Shown: piece after piece, positions 1 to 8,681 of the stretch
Layout: each line of letters opens with the position of its first letter
Position numbering within the stretch: the stretch's first letter is position 1
Assembly: GCA_009924135.1 (NCBI GenBank)
Contig: RFSE01000018.1
Span: 1 to 50,400, forward strand
From: Pseudomonadota bacterium
Lineage (GTDB): Bacteria; Verrucomicrobiota; Verrucomicrobiia; Limisphaerales; SXTU01
Reading direction: 5' to 3'
DNA: 50,400 bases
The notes under the pieces: generated by a model
The model's database searches: none
What the model was told of the DNA's origin: nothing
What the model saw: the letters and a program-made list of their open reading frames with translations, nothing else
Made by a program: the position numbers and the translations under genes

Positions 1-166
1 GCTCCGACCCGGCAGGTTTGAAATACTCTCAACAACGCGCCGGATCGGAGATCGGCGCTCCACCCGGCCAGCCAAAGCCGGGGGCAGTGTCAAGATACGT
101 CCACCGTAACCGAGTTGTGCCAGCCAGCACTTGACTCCCCCGGCACTTGAATCCAAGGTGCGCCCC

Positions 167-712
167 ATGAAAAACCTGCTGCTCACCGCCCTGTTCGCCA
201 CCCTCGCCCTGAACGCCTCGGCCGCTGATTCGCCCAAGGCCGGCAAGGTCACCGCCACCTTCTACATCAATGAGGTCAAGTGCAGTACCTGCGCCAATGC
301 CCTCGACGAATCGCTGCGCAAGCTGCCGAGCGTCAGCAAGGTGGACAATCTCAGCGAGAGCACGGGCTTGGCGAACGTGACGTTCGATCCCAAGGCCGTC
401 AGCTACCACCAAGTCGCGCAGGCCATCTTCGCCACGGAGCCCGTGCACAGCAACCCGTACATCGCCACGCTCAAGTTCAGCATCGATGGCTACGCCAAGG
501 GCGACAACGCGGCCAAGGTGGACGCGATTCTCGCCAAGCATAAGAGCGAAGTCCGTCCGGAACTGAAGAACAAGGCCAACGGCGAGTTTGTGTTGTTCTT
601 CGAGCCGCTGAAGGTAAGCGCCGCCAAGAAGGGTCCGCAGGGCTGGAGCTACGACGAATTCGCCGCCGAAGTGCAGGCGGCAGGCATGAAGGTCACGCTC
701 GCTGCCGAGTAA
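167..712 (+). CDS. Secreted heavy-metal-associated (HMA) domain protein
   Basis: This is a 181-residue exported protein. It begins with a clear signal peptide (MKNLLLTALFATLALNASAA). A ferredoxin-like HMA domain follows, with a metal-binding CxxC (CSTC) in the usual context before an ALDESLRKL helix. HMA domains bind soft metals such as copper or mercury through the two cysteines. The C-terminal half (about residues 100-181) may be a second, degenerate ferredoxin-like fold without cysteines. I chose the ATG at 167 over an upstream TTG at 131 because it starts exactly at the signal peptide. No transporter or metal regulator is adjacent, so a periplasmic metal-binding role is inferred from the domain alone. 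Confidence 0.75.
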   Translation: MKNLLLTALFATLALNASAADSPKAGKVTATFYINEVKCSTCANALDESLRKLPSVSKVDNLSESTGLANVTFDPKAVSYHQVAQAIFATEPVHSNPYIATLKFSIDGYAKGDNAAKVDAILAKHKSEVRPELKNKANGEFVLFFEPLKVSAAKKGPQGWSYDEFAAEVQAAGMKVTLAAE

Positions 713-757
713 GCGGCCTTTAGGTGCGTCGCGACGCGGCCCAGTCTGCCTTCCGCC

Positions 758-1276
758 ATGTCAAAAACTCTGCTGACCTTCGTGGATGACATCTACGAGG
801 ATTTGGAGCTTTGGTATCCCCTGCTCCGTTTGCAGGAGGCTGGTTATGGGATGCGACTGGCCGCGCCGGAGCTGCGCACCTACGCGGGCAAGCATGGCTA
901 TCCCGCGACCAGCGACCTGCTGTTGAGCGAGGCGCGCAGCGAGGATTTCTGCGGTCTGCTCATACCCGGCGGATTCATGCCGGACAAGCTGCGCCGTGAT
1001 CCCAAGGTGTTGTCACTCACGCGGGAGTTTTTCGAACAAGGCAAGCTCGTGGCGTTCATCTGTCACGGCGGGTGGATTCCCATCTCGGCCAAAATCCTCC
1101 GGGGCCGGCGCGTGACCGGCTCGCTGGGCATCAAAGATGACCTCGAAAACGCCGGAGGAATCTGGATCAACGAACCCGTGGTGGTGGATGGTAATCTGAT
1201 TTCCAGCCGAACCCCGCGTGATCTGGCCCCGTTTGCCCGGGCGATGGTGGATTTTCTGCAAGCACACCCAGCGTGA
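758..1276 (+). CDS. DJ-1/PfpI family protein
   Basis: This 172-residue protein has the class I glutamine amidotransferase-like fold of the DJ-1/PfpI family. The nucleophile-elbow cysteine is C102 in the motif AFICHGGW. An acidic residue sits in the N-terminal strand/loop (VDDIYEDLE), and the LLIPGGF strand-turn is typical. Family members are chaperones, deglycase-like enzymes or intracellular peptidase-like proteins. Nothing here decides between these. Length is normal for the family, there is no signal peptide, and the protein is probably cytoplasmic. It is convergent with bioB, with a 24-base gap. Confidence 0.8.
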   Translation: MSKTLLTFVDDIYEDLELWYPLLRLQEAGYGMRLAAPELRTYAGKHGYPATSDLLLSEARSEDFCGLLIPGGFMPDKLRRDPKVLSLTREFFEQGKLVAFICHGGWIPISAKILRGRRVTGSLGIKDDLENAGGIWINEPVVVDGNLISSRTPRDLAPFARAMVDFLQAHPA

Positions 1277-1300
1277 CGCTGACCTGAGAGTCCGCCAACA

Positions 1301-2395
1301 TCAGGCCGTGACCGCCGAAGTCTCGCAGGTCTGATTGCCGCAACCGCAACCCGCTTCTTCCTGGTCGGTGAAGTCGTGGCTGTCCCAGTTCGGGTCAAGG
1401 CCGAGGTCTTTGAGCATCTGAAGGTCCTTTTCCACCGACTGGTTCAGCGTGGTGAGGTAGTTGCCCACCATGAGAGCGCTGGCACCGGCGGCAAAGACCA
1501 TGCTTTGGAGGTCCCGCAGGTTCACCGTGCGCCCGCCCGCGATCATGATCTCCTGCCGGGGCAGGATGAAACGGAAGCAGGCGATGGTCTTGAGGATTTC
1601 CATCGGCGGCAGCGGCGGGTTCTTCTCAAACGGCGTGCCCTTGATCGGGTTGAGAATGTTGATCGGGCAGACGTTCGCCCCGATCTCACGCAGTGACAAC
1701 GCGAGGTCGCAACGGTCTTCCCGCGTCTCTCCCATGCCAATGATGCCACCGGAACAGATCTTCAGGCCGGCCTTTTTCAAGTAGCCAATGGTCTCGATCC
1801 GGTCCTCGTACGTGTGCGTGGAGCACGTCTGCGGGAAGAACCGGCGGGAGCTTTCGAGGTTGTGGCCGTAGCATTCGAGCCCGGCCGCCTTGAGCCGATC
1901 CGCCACGGCCTGGCTCTTGATGATGCCCAGCGAGGCGTCCGGACGCGTCTTCCCGGTGGCCTTCAACTCCGCGATGCGATCACACACCTCATCCAGCATC
2001 GGCCCTTCCTTCAAGCCCTTCCACGCGGCAACCAGACCGACGGCGGTCACGCCATTCCGGTTCGCCTCATCGGCCGCCTCGATGACCGGCTCCGGGTCCA
2101 CGAAGCCATACTTGGGCGAGGCCGTTTGATGAAACGCCGACTGCGCGCAGAAGCTGCAATTCTCCGAGCACGCGCCCGCCTTGGCGTTCACGATGGAGCA
2201 GAGGTGAATCTTGTTGCCCTTGTACTGCTCGCGGATGCGGTTGGCCCACGCCATCAGCTCGAAGATGTCGGCGGTGTCCGTGAGGTTGAACAACCACAGC
2301 GCCTCGTCGCGCTCAATCCGGCCGCCTTTGAGCACGCGCTGTCCGAGTTCGGACAGGCGTTCATGTTTGGTGGCGTCAAACGAGTTCAAGCGCAT
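1301..2395 (-). CDS. bioB: Biotin synthase
   Basis: A radical SAM enzyme that inserts sulfur into dethiobiotin in the last step of biotin synthesis. With the ATG at 2395 the protein has 364 residues. The cluster-binding motif is C76-SEN-C80-SF-C83, followed by the family motifs CYGHNLESS, GGIIGMGE, NILNPIKGTP and AGGRTVNLRD. The last contains the arginine that helps bind the [2Fe-2S] cluster. A cysteine-rich tail (CGCGNQTC) ends the protein. The reading frame stays open upstream to 2611, but that stretch lies over a GC-rich dispersed repeat and has no BioB similarity. The ATG at 2407 is the alternative start. No other bio gene is nearby. Confidence 0.95.
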   Translation of the reverse strand: MRLNSFDATKHERLSELGQRVLKGGRIERDEALWLFNLTDTADIFELMAWANRIREQYKGNKIHLCSIVNAKAGACSENCSFCAQSAFHQTASPKYGFVDPEPVIEAADEANRNGVTAVGLVAAWKGLKEGPMLDEVCDRIAELKATGKTRPDASLGIIKSQAVADRLKAAGLECYGHNLESSRRFFPQTCSTHTYEDRIETIGYLKKAGLKICSGGIIGMGETREDRCDLALSLREIGANVCPINILNPIKGTPFEKNPPLPPMEILKTIACFRFILPRQEIMIAGGRTVNLRDLQSMVFAAGASALMVGNYLTTLNQSVEKDLQMLKDLGLDPNWDSHDFTDQEEAGCGCGNQTCETSAVTA

Positions 2396-2892
2396 GGTTG
2401 ACAGCATAATGAAGACCGGGCGCAAGGCAAGTCCGACGTGACGGAAGGATTTTGTTGGGCGCATCTCAGTTTCTTGGCAGCTCATTTGCTCCGGGATCGA
2501 GCCCGGAGCCCGTTGGTTGTGCTGGTGCGAAGCTGCCTCTACCGCTTTGCAAGGAGGCCGCTGATAGGGAGCAAGGCAACGAAGTCGCAGGCCTTCTCCC
2601 TCTCCCTTCATCGGATGAGGGGAGAGGGCCGGGGTGAGGGGTTAGAAGAAGGTAAAAGGCAAAAGTAAAAAGGCAAAAGGGGGCAGACGGGACCGGCACT
2701 TTTGCCTTTTTCCTTTATCCTTTTGCCTTACCTCACCTCTCATCCGGCCTCCGGCCACCTTCTCCCCTCGCTCCGCGAAGGGAGAAGGCTCCCCAAGTTG
2801 CATTGCGGATTGCAAGTAACTGAACTGCGCCGGGCCGCGATCCGGTTCAGCTTTTCGGTTGACTCCCCCGCCCTGCCCTTCCTACTCACCCC
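2396..2892. repeat. Intergenic region of nested inverted repeats
   Basis: No gene is seen here. The region holds two copies of a CT-rich repeat (about 2597-2642 and 2737-2792; core GGGAGAGGGCCGGGGTGAGG or its relatives, also at 20337-20472 and 22712-22842). Between them lies a long imperfect hairpin with arms at 2651-2679 and 2699-2731, made of the unit AAAAGGCAAAAG. The three pieces form a nested structure of about 200 bases. The sequence does not look coding in any frame, and it spans the divergent promoters of bioB and the PotD-like gene. Confidence 0.75.
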
Positions 2893-3921
2893 ATGCGTCG
2901 CTTGCTTGTATTGCTCGCCCTGCTGGTCGTTGGTTCCGCCCCGGCGGCGGACGCGAAACTCAACGTGTTCATCTGGAGCGAATACCTCGACCCGCAGGTG
3001 GTGAAGGAATTCGAGCAGCAGTTCGCCTGCAAGGTCACGGTGGATGTGTACGAGGACGCCGAGTCCATGCTCGCCAAGCTCCAAGGCGGCGGCACGGCGC
3101 TTTACGATCTCGTGGTGCCGCCGGACCACCTCGTGCCCACGATGGTGAAGCTGCAACTGCTCGCCCCGGTGCGCCAGGAGAACCTGCCGAACTTCAAGAA
3201 CCTCGACACCAAATTCACCAGCCCGCCCTATGACCGGGGCAACAAGTACAGCGTGCCCTACCAATGGGGCACCGTGGGAATCCTAACACGACCCGCTCCC
3301 GGCAAGGTGCCGGCGGAGACATGGGGTATGGTGTTCGACGCGAAGCTTCAATCCGGGAAGTTCGTGCTGATCGACTCCGTGCGCGACTGCCTCGGGGCGG
3401 CGCTAAAGTTCAAGGGGCACGGCCTGAACTCGATTGAAATCCCCCATCTCAAGGAAGCCCGCGACCTGATCATCGAGGCCAAGCAACGCTCGCTGGGCTT
3501 CGATGGCAGCGTCGGCGCGAAGAACAAGCTCATGGCGAAGTTGGTCACCACCGCCATCGTTTACAGCGGCGAAGCGGCGCGTGCGATGACCGACGACGCC
3601 TCCTTGCGCTACATCATACCGCGTGAAGGCAGCCAGATCTGGGTGGACAACCTGTGCATCCCGGCAAAGGCCCCACACCGCGATCTCGCGGAGAAGTTTA
3701 TCAACTACGTGCTCGATGCCAAGGTAGGTGCCCGGCTCTCGAATTTCCTGCAATACGCGACACCGAATGCGGCCGCGCGGCCGTTCATCAAGCCGGAGGA
3801 TCTGAAGAACCCCGCAATCTACCCGCCCGCCGACGTGATGCTGAAACTGGAATTCCTCGAAGACCTCGGCGCGAAAACCAAGCTCTACGACGAGGCCTGG
3901 ACCCAGATCAAGGCGCGGTAA
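2893..3921 (+). CDS. PotD-like extracellular polyamine-binding protein
   Basis: A 342-residue periplasmic binding protein of the spermidine/putrescine (PotD/PotF) family. The N-terminus is a signal peptide (MRRLLVLLALLVVGSAPAA). The mature start, KLNVFIWSEYLDPQVVKEFE, is the characteristic first strand and helix of the family. Other family signatures follow: DLVVPPDHLV, YSVPYQWGTVGI, YSGEAARAM and IWVDNLCIPAKAPH. Such proteins normally deliver polyamines to an ABC permease and ATPase (PotABC). None of those genes is in the window, so this one is an orphan. Ligand specificity cannot be read from the sequence. Confidence 0.85.
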   Translation: MRRLLVLLALLVVGSAPAADAKLNVFIWSEYLDPQVVKEFEQQFACKVTVDVYEDAESMLAKLQGGGTALYDLVVPPDHLVPTMVKLQLLAPVRQENLPNFKNLDTKFTSPPYDRGNKYSVPYQWGTVGILTRPAPGKVPAETWGMVFDAKLQSGKFVLIDSVRDCLGAALKFKGHGLNSIEIPHLKEARDLIIEAKQRSLGFDGSVGAKNKLMAKLVTTAIVYSGEAARAMTDDASLRYIIPREGSQIWVDNLCIPAKAPHRDLAEKFINYVLDAKVGARLSNFLQYATPNAAARPFIKPEDLKNPAIYPPADVMLKLEFLEDLGAKTKLYDEAWTQIKAR

Positions 3922-3922
3922 A

Positions 3923-4122
3923 GGCAGGGACATGTTCCACCACGTCCCTATCTCGAGCGCAGCGAGGAGAATGCAGTGAGCATCCCCGTTTAACGTTCGT
4001 TCCGCTTCGCGGGACGGGAAAGCGGTGTCGCGCTCCGCTTGCCACCGCAGTCCAAGACACTGCTGGACCATCACGCGGTGCTCCCCCGCTCGAAATGGGG
4101 TTCGACGGAGTCTCACCCTACC
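3923..4122. repeat. Diverged copy of the CTCCGTCGA inverted-repeat element
   Basis: The right end (4097-4122) is the 26-base terminal repeat seen at 20139 and inside uvrB: GGGTTCGACGGAGTCTCACC, then CTACC. The left side carries the internal motif ATCTCGAGCGCAGCGAGG (about 3952-3969), which is shared with the uvrB copy. The left terminal repeat itself is degenerate. A second repeat motif, about 4017-4060 (GCTTGCCACCGCAGTCCAAG), reappears inverted at 20022-20063. The element overlaps the 3' end of the neighbouring transglutaminase-like gene and supplies its stop codon. Confidence 0.7.
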
Positions 4123-5021
4123 GGGGGACGTAGTTCGCCTGCCGGCGATAGCCGCTTCGCCGAGCGCCACGCAAAGACCAAGGCCCCCAGGATCAGCCCC
4201 GCCGCCACCGGAAAATTCCCGTCGAAATCCACCGTGTCACGGTCCACACGGCGAACGCACCAGTCGAGGAACAAGGCGTAGCCGGTCAAGGTCACGGCGC
4301 ACAGCATCGCAAAACGACCACCGTCCCGGGCAGGGTGAAACACCAGCGCGAGGAGCGTCAGCAGGATCATCACCACGCGCCAGGCGGGGAACTTGCACGT
4401 CATGGCGAGGGAATCGAGCAGCGTCTTGAACGATGGCAGGGTGATGATGGTCTTCGCGCCAACGAGTTTGCCATTCACCATTTTGCCGCCTTCCCGGCGA
4501 AAGTTTTTGTCCGCCATGGGCCCCATCAACTCGTTCGTACCGACAGCAACCCACACATGCTCGAGGTTCGCCACCAGTCGGGCCTCCGGATAGCCACGCG
4601 CCCGCAGGATGCTGGTGGCGAGCACCGCCCGACCGTCGCAGTCCTCGCGTTTGCGTTCCCAAACCTCGGCGGCGGTGGGCCAGTAATCGATGTTCCACCA
4701 CCCGTGCCAGTCGTATTGGTACGCGATGCGACGATAGACGAAACGTTCGACTGCCTTGAACTCCGTCAACGGCGGCGCGTTCGTCGCGATGAGCTGGTCG
4801 ATCTCCCGGTTGATCTCCGGCATCGCCGGAAGATCGGGTTGGATGAGCGACTCCGTGTCCAGCAGGTGGTTGATCTGGCGGACGAACAGCACCGGGTTCG
4901 GATACAGCGCGAACAGCACAACGCCCGCCAGCAAGGCCACCTTGAGGGCGGCCCGCTTGAGCGGGCGTTGGGCTTCCAGCCAGCGCCAGAACTGCGTTCC
5001 GGTCGTGACGAGGCGGTTCAC
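4113..5021 (-). CDS. Transglutaminase-like membrane protein
   Basis: A 302-residue membrane protein. An N-terminal transmembrane helix (about residues 25-45) is followed by an extracytoplasmic transglutaminase-like domain with the catalytic cysteine in KREDCDGRAVL (C128) and the histidine in LEHVWVAV (H155). Two or three more membrane helices lie at about 215-285. The fold is a papain-like cysteine protease or acyltransferase; the third catalytic acid is not obvious. The gene follows the Bax-inhibitor-like gene by 34 bases on the same strand, so co-transcription is likely. The last residues (PPVG) and the TGA stop are written in the terminal repeat of an intergenic element. Confidence 0.7.
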   Translation of the reverse strand: MNRLVTTGTQFWRWLEAQRPLKRAALKVALLAGVVLFALYPNPVLFVRQINHLLDTESLIQPDLPAMPEINREIDQLIATNAPPLTEFKAVERFVYRRIAYQYDWHGWWNIDYWPTAAEVWERKREDCDGRAVLATSILRARGYPEARLVANLEHVWVAVGTNELMGPMADKNFRREGGKMVNGKLVGAKTIITLPSFKTLLDSLAMTCKFPAWRVVMILLTLLALVFHPARDGGRFAMLCAVTLTGYALFLDWCVRRVDRDTVDFDGNFPVAAGLILGALVFAWRSAKRLSPAGELRPPVG

Positions 5022-5055
5022 AGGAAGGCGCGCGACCGGGATGCGCGGTGACGGC

Positions 5056-5784
5056 CTAGCGCCGCAGTTTCGAGAGCAGGCGGAGGAACTCGATGTAGAG
5101 CCAGATGAGCGTCACCATCAGGCCGAAGGCGGCGTACCATTCCATGTACTTGGGAGCGCCGACCGCTTCGCCCTGCTCAATGAAGTCGAAGTCCAGCACC
5201 AAGTTCAGCGCAGCGACCACGACTACGAAGAGGCTGAAGCTGATGCCAATCGTGCCGGACTCATGGATGTAGGGGATGTTCTTGCCGAAGAGGCCCATCA
5301 CCATGCCGATCAGATAGACCACACCGATGCCGATGGTGGCGGCCACTACGCCCATCTTGAACTTCTCCGTCGCACGTACCAGGCCCGTGCGATAGGCCAG
5401 CAACAGGCCAAACAAGGTGCCGACCGTGAGCAGCACTGCTTCCAGCACGATGCCCTTGTAACGCACCTGCATGAAGGCGGACAGCGCCCCCAGGAGGAGA
5501 CCTTCGCAGATGGCGTAGATCGGCGCGGTGACCGGCGCGGCGCGCTGGAAGAAACAGGTGATCAGCGCAAACAACAGCCCGCCAATGCATCCTCCCATCA
5601 TCCAAGGAACCGCTCCGGCAACGTCACCTGCCATAACCTTGCCCCACGTGAACAGCGCGGAACTGACGACCAGCACGAGCAAGATCAAGGTCCGGGTGAT
5701 CGTGCCGTTGATGGTCATCCGGCTCGTGTCCTCATGAAGACGGTCGAAGACACTGCTTCGCAATACGGGATTGGAGCTTTCCAT
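5056..5784 (-). CDS. Bax inhibitor-1/YccA family membrane protein
   Basis: A 242-residue integral membrane protein with about seven hydrophobic helices. The N-terminal SSNPVLRSSVFD followed by MTINGTITRTLILL is typical of the bacterial Bax-inhibitor-like subfamily (BaxI_1). The C-terminal half contains the FDFIEQGEAVGAPKYMEWYAAFGL block found in these proteins. Members of the wider BI-1 family act as calcium leak channels or interact with membrane proteases, but the bacterial subfamily has no settled function. It lies between the two DUF1080 genes and the transglutaminase-like gene on the same strand. Confidence 0.85.
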   Translation of the reverse strand: MESSNPVLRSSVFDRLHEDTSRMTINGTITRTLILLVLVVSSALFTWGKVMAGDVAGAVPWMMGGCIGGLLFALITCFFQRAAPVTAPIYAICEGLLLGALSAFMQVRYKGIVLEAVLLTVGTLFGLLLAYRTGLVRATEKFKMGVVAATIGIGVVYLIGMVMGLFGKNIPYIHESGTIGISFSLFVVVVAALNLVLDFDFIEQGEAVGAPKYMEWYAAFGLMVTLIWLYIEFLRLLSKLRR

Positions 5785-5835
5785 GGTGGGTTGGGGTTGG
5801 TTTGGGTGGTTGGCCTGTCGTCGACCCGTGTTGGC

Positions 5836-6495
5836 TTATTCGAGCCGCTTGATGCGGATGTTGCGGAAGGCCACGGGGTCACTGTGACCGGCAAAACCGA
5901 AGTGGCCTTTGGTGCGGGTGACGCCGGGATGCTTGGACTTGGCCATGTAGGTCTCGGGGTCTACCTTGCTGAGGTCGGTGTCGAGGATCACCTCGCCGTT
6001 CAACACGACCTTGATGGTTGAGCCCTTGACCGTGACTTCCTGATAATTCCACTCGCCGTTGGGCTTCTGGAATCCGCGCTTGGCGGCCACCATTCCGTAC
6101 GCCGAGCCATGCGCCTGGCGCGGATCGATCTTGCCGCGCACCTTGTCGTAGTTGTCGTCGAGCACCTGAATTTCGCACATGCCCACGTAGGCCGTGTCCC
6201 CCTGGCCAGGGTAACGAATGGCCAGGCCGTTGTTCCCGCCGGCCGGCACGGTGAACTCCAGCCGGACGACGAAGTCGCTGAACTCCTCCTTGGTGTAAAT
6301 CGTCCCGCCCTTGCCGGGCTTGCAGACGATTGCGCCGTCCTTGACCTGATAATTGTCAACCGGGCCAGCCCAGCCTTCAAAGTCCTTGCCGTTGAAGACG
6401 GAGACGAAGCCGTCCTTGTCCTTGTCAGCGGCGGTAATCGAGAGCGAGCAAGCCAGCAAGGCGAGCACGAGGGTGGGTTTGAAAAATGCTTTCAT
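5836..6495 (-). CDS. Secreted DUF1080 (3-keto-disaccharide hydrolase-like) protein
   Basis: A 219-residue exported protein. A signal peptide (MKAFFKPTLVLALLACSLSITAA) is followed directly by the DUF1080 signature FVSVFNGKDFEGWAG. The rest is a concanavalin-like beta-sandwich: FVVRLEFTVPAGGNNGLAIR, EIQVLDDNY, WNYQEVTVKGSTIKVVLNG and GHFGFAGHSDPVAFRNIRIK. Some members of this family hydrolyse 3-keto-glycosides in periplasmic sugar oxidation pathways. A paralogue lies 33 bases upstream on the same strand, so the two are probably one transcription unit. The exact substrate is unknown. Confidence 0.85.
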   Translation of the reverse strand: MKAFFKPTLVLALLACSLSITAADKDKDGFVSVFNGKDFEGWAGPVDNYQVKDGAIVCKPGKGGTIYTKEEFSDFVVRLEFTVPAGGNNGLAIRYPGQGDTAYVGMCEIQVLDDNYDKVRGKIDPRQAHGSAYGMVAAKRGFQKPNGEWNYQEVTVKGSTIKVVLNGEVILDTDLSKVDPETYMAKSKHPGVTRTKGHFGFAGHSDPVAFRNIRIKRLE

Positions 6496-6528
6496 GTTTC
6501 AGGATAGGTCGAAGTGGTGATGGAAAAA

Positions 6529-7284
6529 TTACTTGCTGAGTTCCTTGATGAAAATGTTGCGCCAGCGGATTTCGCCGCCGTGGGTCTGGAGCTGGATGGG
6601 GCCCTTTTCGGGGACGGGCAGCTTGCGGTCGTAGTAGTTTTCGAGCTTGGCATTGTCCACCACCAGCTTGTCGTTGAGCCAGACGGTGACGTTCTCGCCC
6701 TTCATGATGACGCGGAACTTGTTCCATTCGCCGAAGGGTTTGTCGGCCAGCACGAGCGGGTCCTTGCCCGGGGCTCCGGGGGAGTTGTTCCAGAGACCGC
6801 CGGAACCCTTGTCGGCACCGAGTTTGAACTTCGCCTTTTCGGTGTAGTCCCAGATCTGCACCTGCGGCACGCCGCGCAGGTAGATGCCGGAATCGGCCAG
6901 CGGAACCGTCTTGTATTCGAGCAACAGCTCAAAGTCGCCGTAATCCTTCTCGGTGGTCGCATAGGCCCCGAATCCGTCGTTCACCAAATCATCGCCCTCG
7001 ATGTACCAATGGGGCTTCCCGGTCTTGCCCATTTCCATCATGGAGCCCTTCTGGTCGGGAGCGGTCCACTTCTTGATCTGCTCGGCGCGCTGCTCGGGCG
7101 TCATGGCCAGGAGCTTCCGGTGATCGAAGGTGGTGCCACCGCGCCAGCCCTTCAGGTCCTTGCCGTTGAAGAGCGCGGTGAAGCCAGCGGGCGGCTGGGC
7201 GGCCTGGACGGCAGTGCCCAGGGCCAGCGAGGCGAAGGCAGTGACGACGAGTGAGCGGAACCAACGATGTGCAGTGCGATGCAT
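6529..7284 (-). CDS. Secreted DUF1080 (3-keto-disaccharide hydrolase-like) protein
   Basis: This 251-residue protein is a second DUF1080 member. It has a signal peptide ending near AVQAAQ and the domain start FTALFNGKDLKGWRGG. It differs from its neighbour by an inserted loop after that motif (about residues 50-85, rich in charged residues) and by the segment DSGIYLRGVPQVQIWD, which is the commoner form in Planctomycetes and Verrucomicrobia. The end, GPIQLQTHGGEIRWRNIFIKEL, is the canonical closing strand. It is probably the first gene of a leftward unit with the shorter DUF1080 gene. A periplasmic sugar-modifying role is inferred from the family. Confidence 0.85.
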   Translation of the reverse strand: MHRTAHRWFRSLVVTAFASLALGTAVQAAQPPAGFTALFNGKDLKGWRGGTTFDHRKLLAMTPEQRAEQIKKWTAPDQKGSMMEMGKTGKPHWYIEGDDLVNDGFGAYATTEKDYGDFELLLEYKTVPLADSGIYLRGVPQVQIWDYTEKAKFKLGADKGSGGLWNNSPGAPGKDPLVLADKPFGEWNKFRVIMKGENVTVWLNDKLVVDNAKLENYYDRKLPVPEKGPIQLQTHGGEIRWRNIFIKELSK

Positions 7285-7789
7285 AGTGTGCGGTGTTGTT
7301 AAACGAGTCGCGCCTGCAGGTCAATGCGGGCGTGTGAGACGGACGGAACCCGAGCGCGGCGGATTCACCTTTTGCCGCTGACGCATTTCCGCTTCTGGGT
7401 ACATGCGCGGACCACGCCCCCTGTAGCGACGGTCTGGGACCGCCGAGTCACGGGGTGCGATCACCACCCGGTGGAGCAGCCCTTGTAGGCCCGGTCAAAA
7501 ATGATTAGGGAAAGTCCGATTTTACCACAGAGACACAGAGTTCACAGAGAATCGCCGTTGAAATTCGTTCTCTGTGTCCTCTGTGCCTCTGTGGTTGGTG
7601 CCTTGTTCAGCGTATCCTTAGGTCAGAAAAATGGAGGCGAAAGCTTACTGGTCAGACCGACGTCCCCGGCATGACCTGCGCCCCACGCATTACGCCCGGT
7701 GGGGGCACCGAACCTACAGCATCGGCCTGTAGGACGGGTCCCCTGACCCGGCGTTCTGCCCCGGTACGCCATGTGCACAACAGACAGCT
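7285..7789. repeat. Intergenic region with three repeat types
   Basis: No gene is seen here. The region holds (1) GTAGCGACGGTCTGGGACCG near 7422, a small palindrome; (2) a large hairpin at about 7523-7597, with arms built from CACAGAG units (left arm TACCACAGAGACACAGAG, right arm CTCTGTGCCTCTGTGG); and (3) a segment near 7725-7755 containing GGACGGGTCCCCTGACCCGG, closely related to a segment at about 47359-47390. Coding potential is absent: the frames are short and full of stops. Confidence 0.7.
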
Positions 7790-8488
7790 TCAGGGCAGCA
7801 ACGGCAGCAGCCAACGGTTTGTGGCCAGGCCGGTGCTGGCCAGGCCTTGGGCCACCTGCACACCCAGATTTGACTTCGTCATCTGTTGGCCACTCCCATC
7901 TGCCAGGACAAGGTTTCCATTGAACCAGTGGTGCTTGCCGTCCCATTCCGGTGGCGGAATTCGGGCGTTAATCAGGAACAGTTTACCCTGCAAGTTCATC
8001 GCGTTCGTGACAAGATTCCGGTCCATCGCCAGGACCACGTTAGGCTGGGTTTCATCGGCTTCGAGCCCGCTGCCATAACTCACCGCCGCGTTGCCCGCGA
8101 AGGGCAGGCCGGTTGGTCCGCCGGAAAAATCCGACCGGATGTTGTACAGCCGCTCGCGGTCGCCGGGGCAGCTGAGGATCTTGGCGCTACCGCATTCGTT
8201 GGACATGGCCTGAAAATGATGCCAGGCGGTGGTGATGTTGGTATACCCTAGCGAGTTGGTGACGCCGAACGGAAATTTGTCACTGTGATCGTTGGCGAAT
8301 ACTTTGAACGAAAGGCCAATTTGCTTCAGGTTGCCGACACACTTGATCCGGATCGCCTTTTCCCGATCACGAACTATCTGGGGGATGTAGATCGCCGCAA
8401 CCACCATGAGAATGAGTATCACGATGGCAAGTTCCGTCAGCGTGAAAGCCCGGCGCGGGACACTGTGGGAGTGAAGGGATAGCTTCAT
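7790..8488 (-). CDS. Type II secretion-like pseudopilin (H-X9-DG type)
   Basis: A 232-residue pseudopilin. The start ATG at 8488 precedes a short basic leader and the type III prepilin signal RRAFTLTELAIVILILMVV, with glutamate at mature position 5. Alanine rather than glycine precedes the cleaved bond, as in its paralogues here. The globular part contains KCVGNLKQIGLSFKVFANDH and ends with the H-X9-DG signature (HWFNGNLVLADG). Such proteins are exported and processed by a prepilin peptidase and are thought to form pseudopilus-like structures or surface proteins. It diverges in sequence from the four-gene array at 40.6-44.4 kb. Confidence 0.85.
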   Translation of the reverse strand: MKLSLHSHSVPRRAFTLTELAIVILILMVVAAIYIPQIVRDREKAIRIKCVGNLKQIGLSFKVFANDHSDKFPFGVTNSLGYTNITTAWHHFQAMSNECGSAKILSCPGDRERLYNIRSDFSGGPTGLPFAGNAAVSYGSGLEADETQPNVVLAMDRNLVTNAMNLQGKLFLINARIPPPEWDGKHHWFNGNLVLADGSGQQMTKSNLGVQVAQGLASTGLATNRWLLPLLP

Positions 8489-8681
8489 GGCTGCAACGTC
8501 AGCACCACGGCTAGTTCGACCAGGGTGGAGCCAAGGGAACGGCTGCTCCGGGTGCGGAGGGGTGGTTGCATTTGGTTGCGGGATGGTAGGTGGAAGCATT
8601 ATGGCTCATGAAGTAGCGGCTGTCAGCATTTTCGCCAGGCATGGTAGTTGCATGCCGCCAGGCCAGTAGTATCCTTACACT

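Noticed and set aside
2396..2611. N-terminal extension of biotin synthase to 436 residues
   Set aside because: The extra 72 residues are encoded partly by an intergenic repeat and have no counterpart in BioB proteins.
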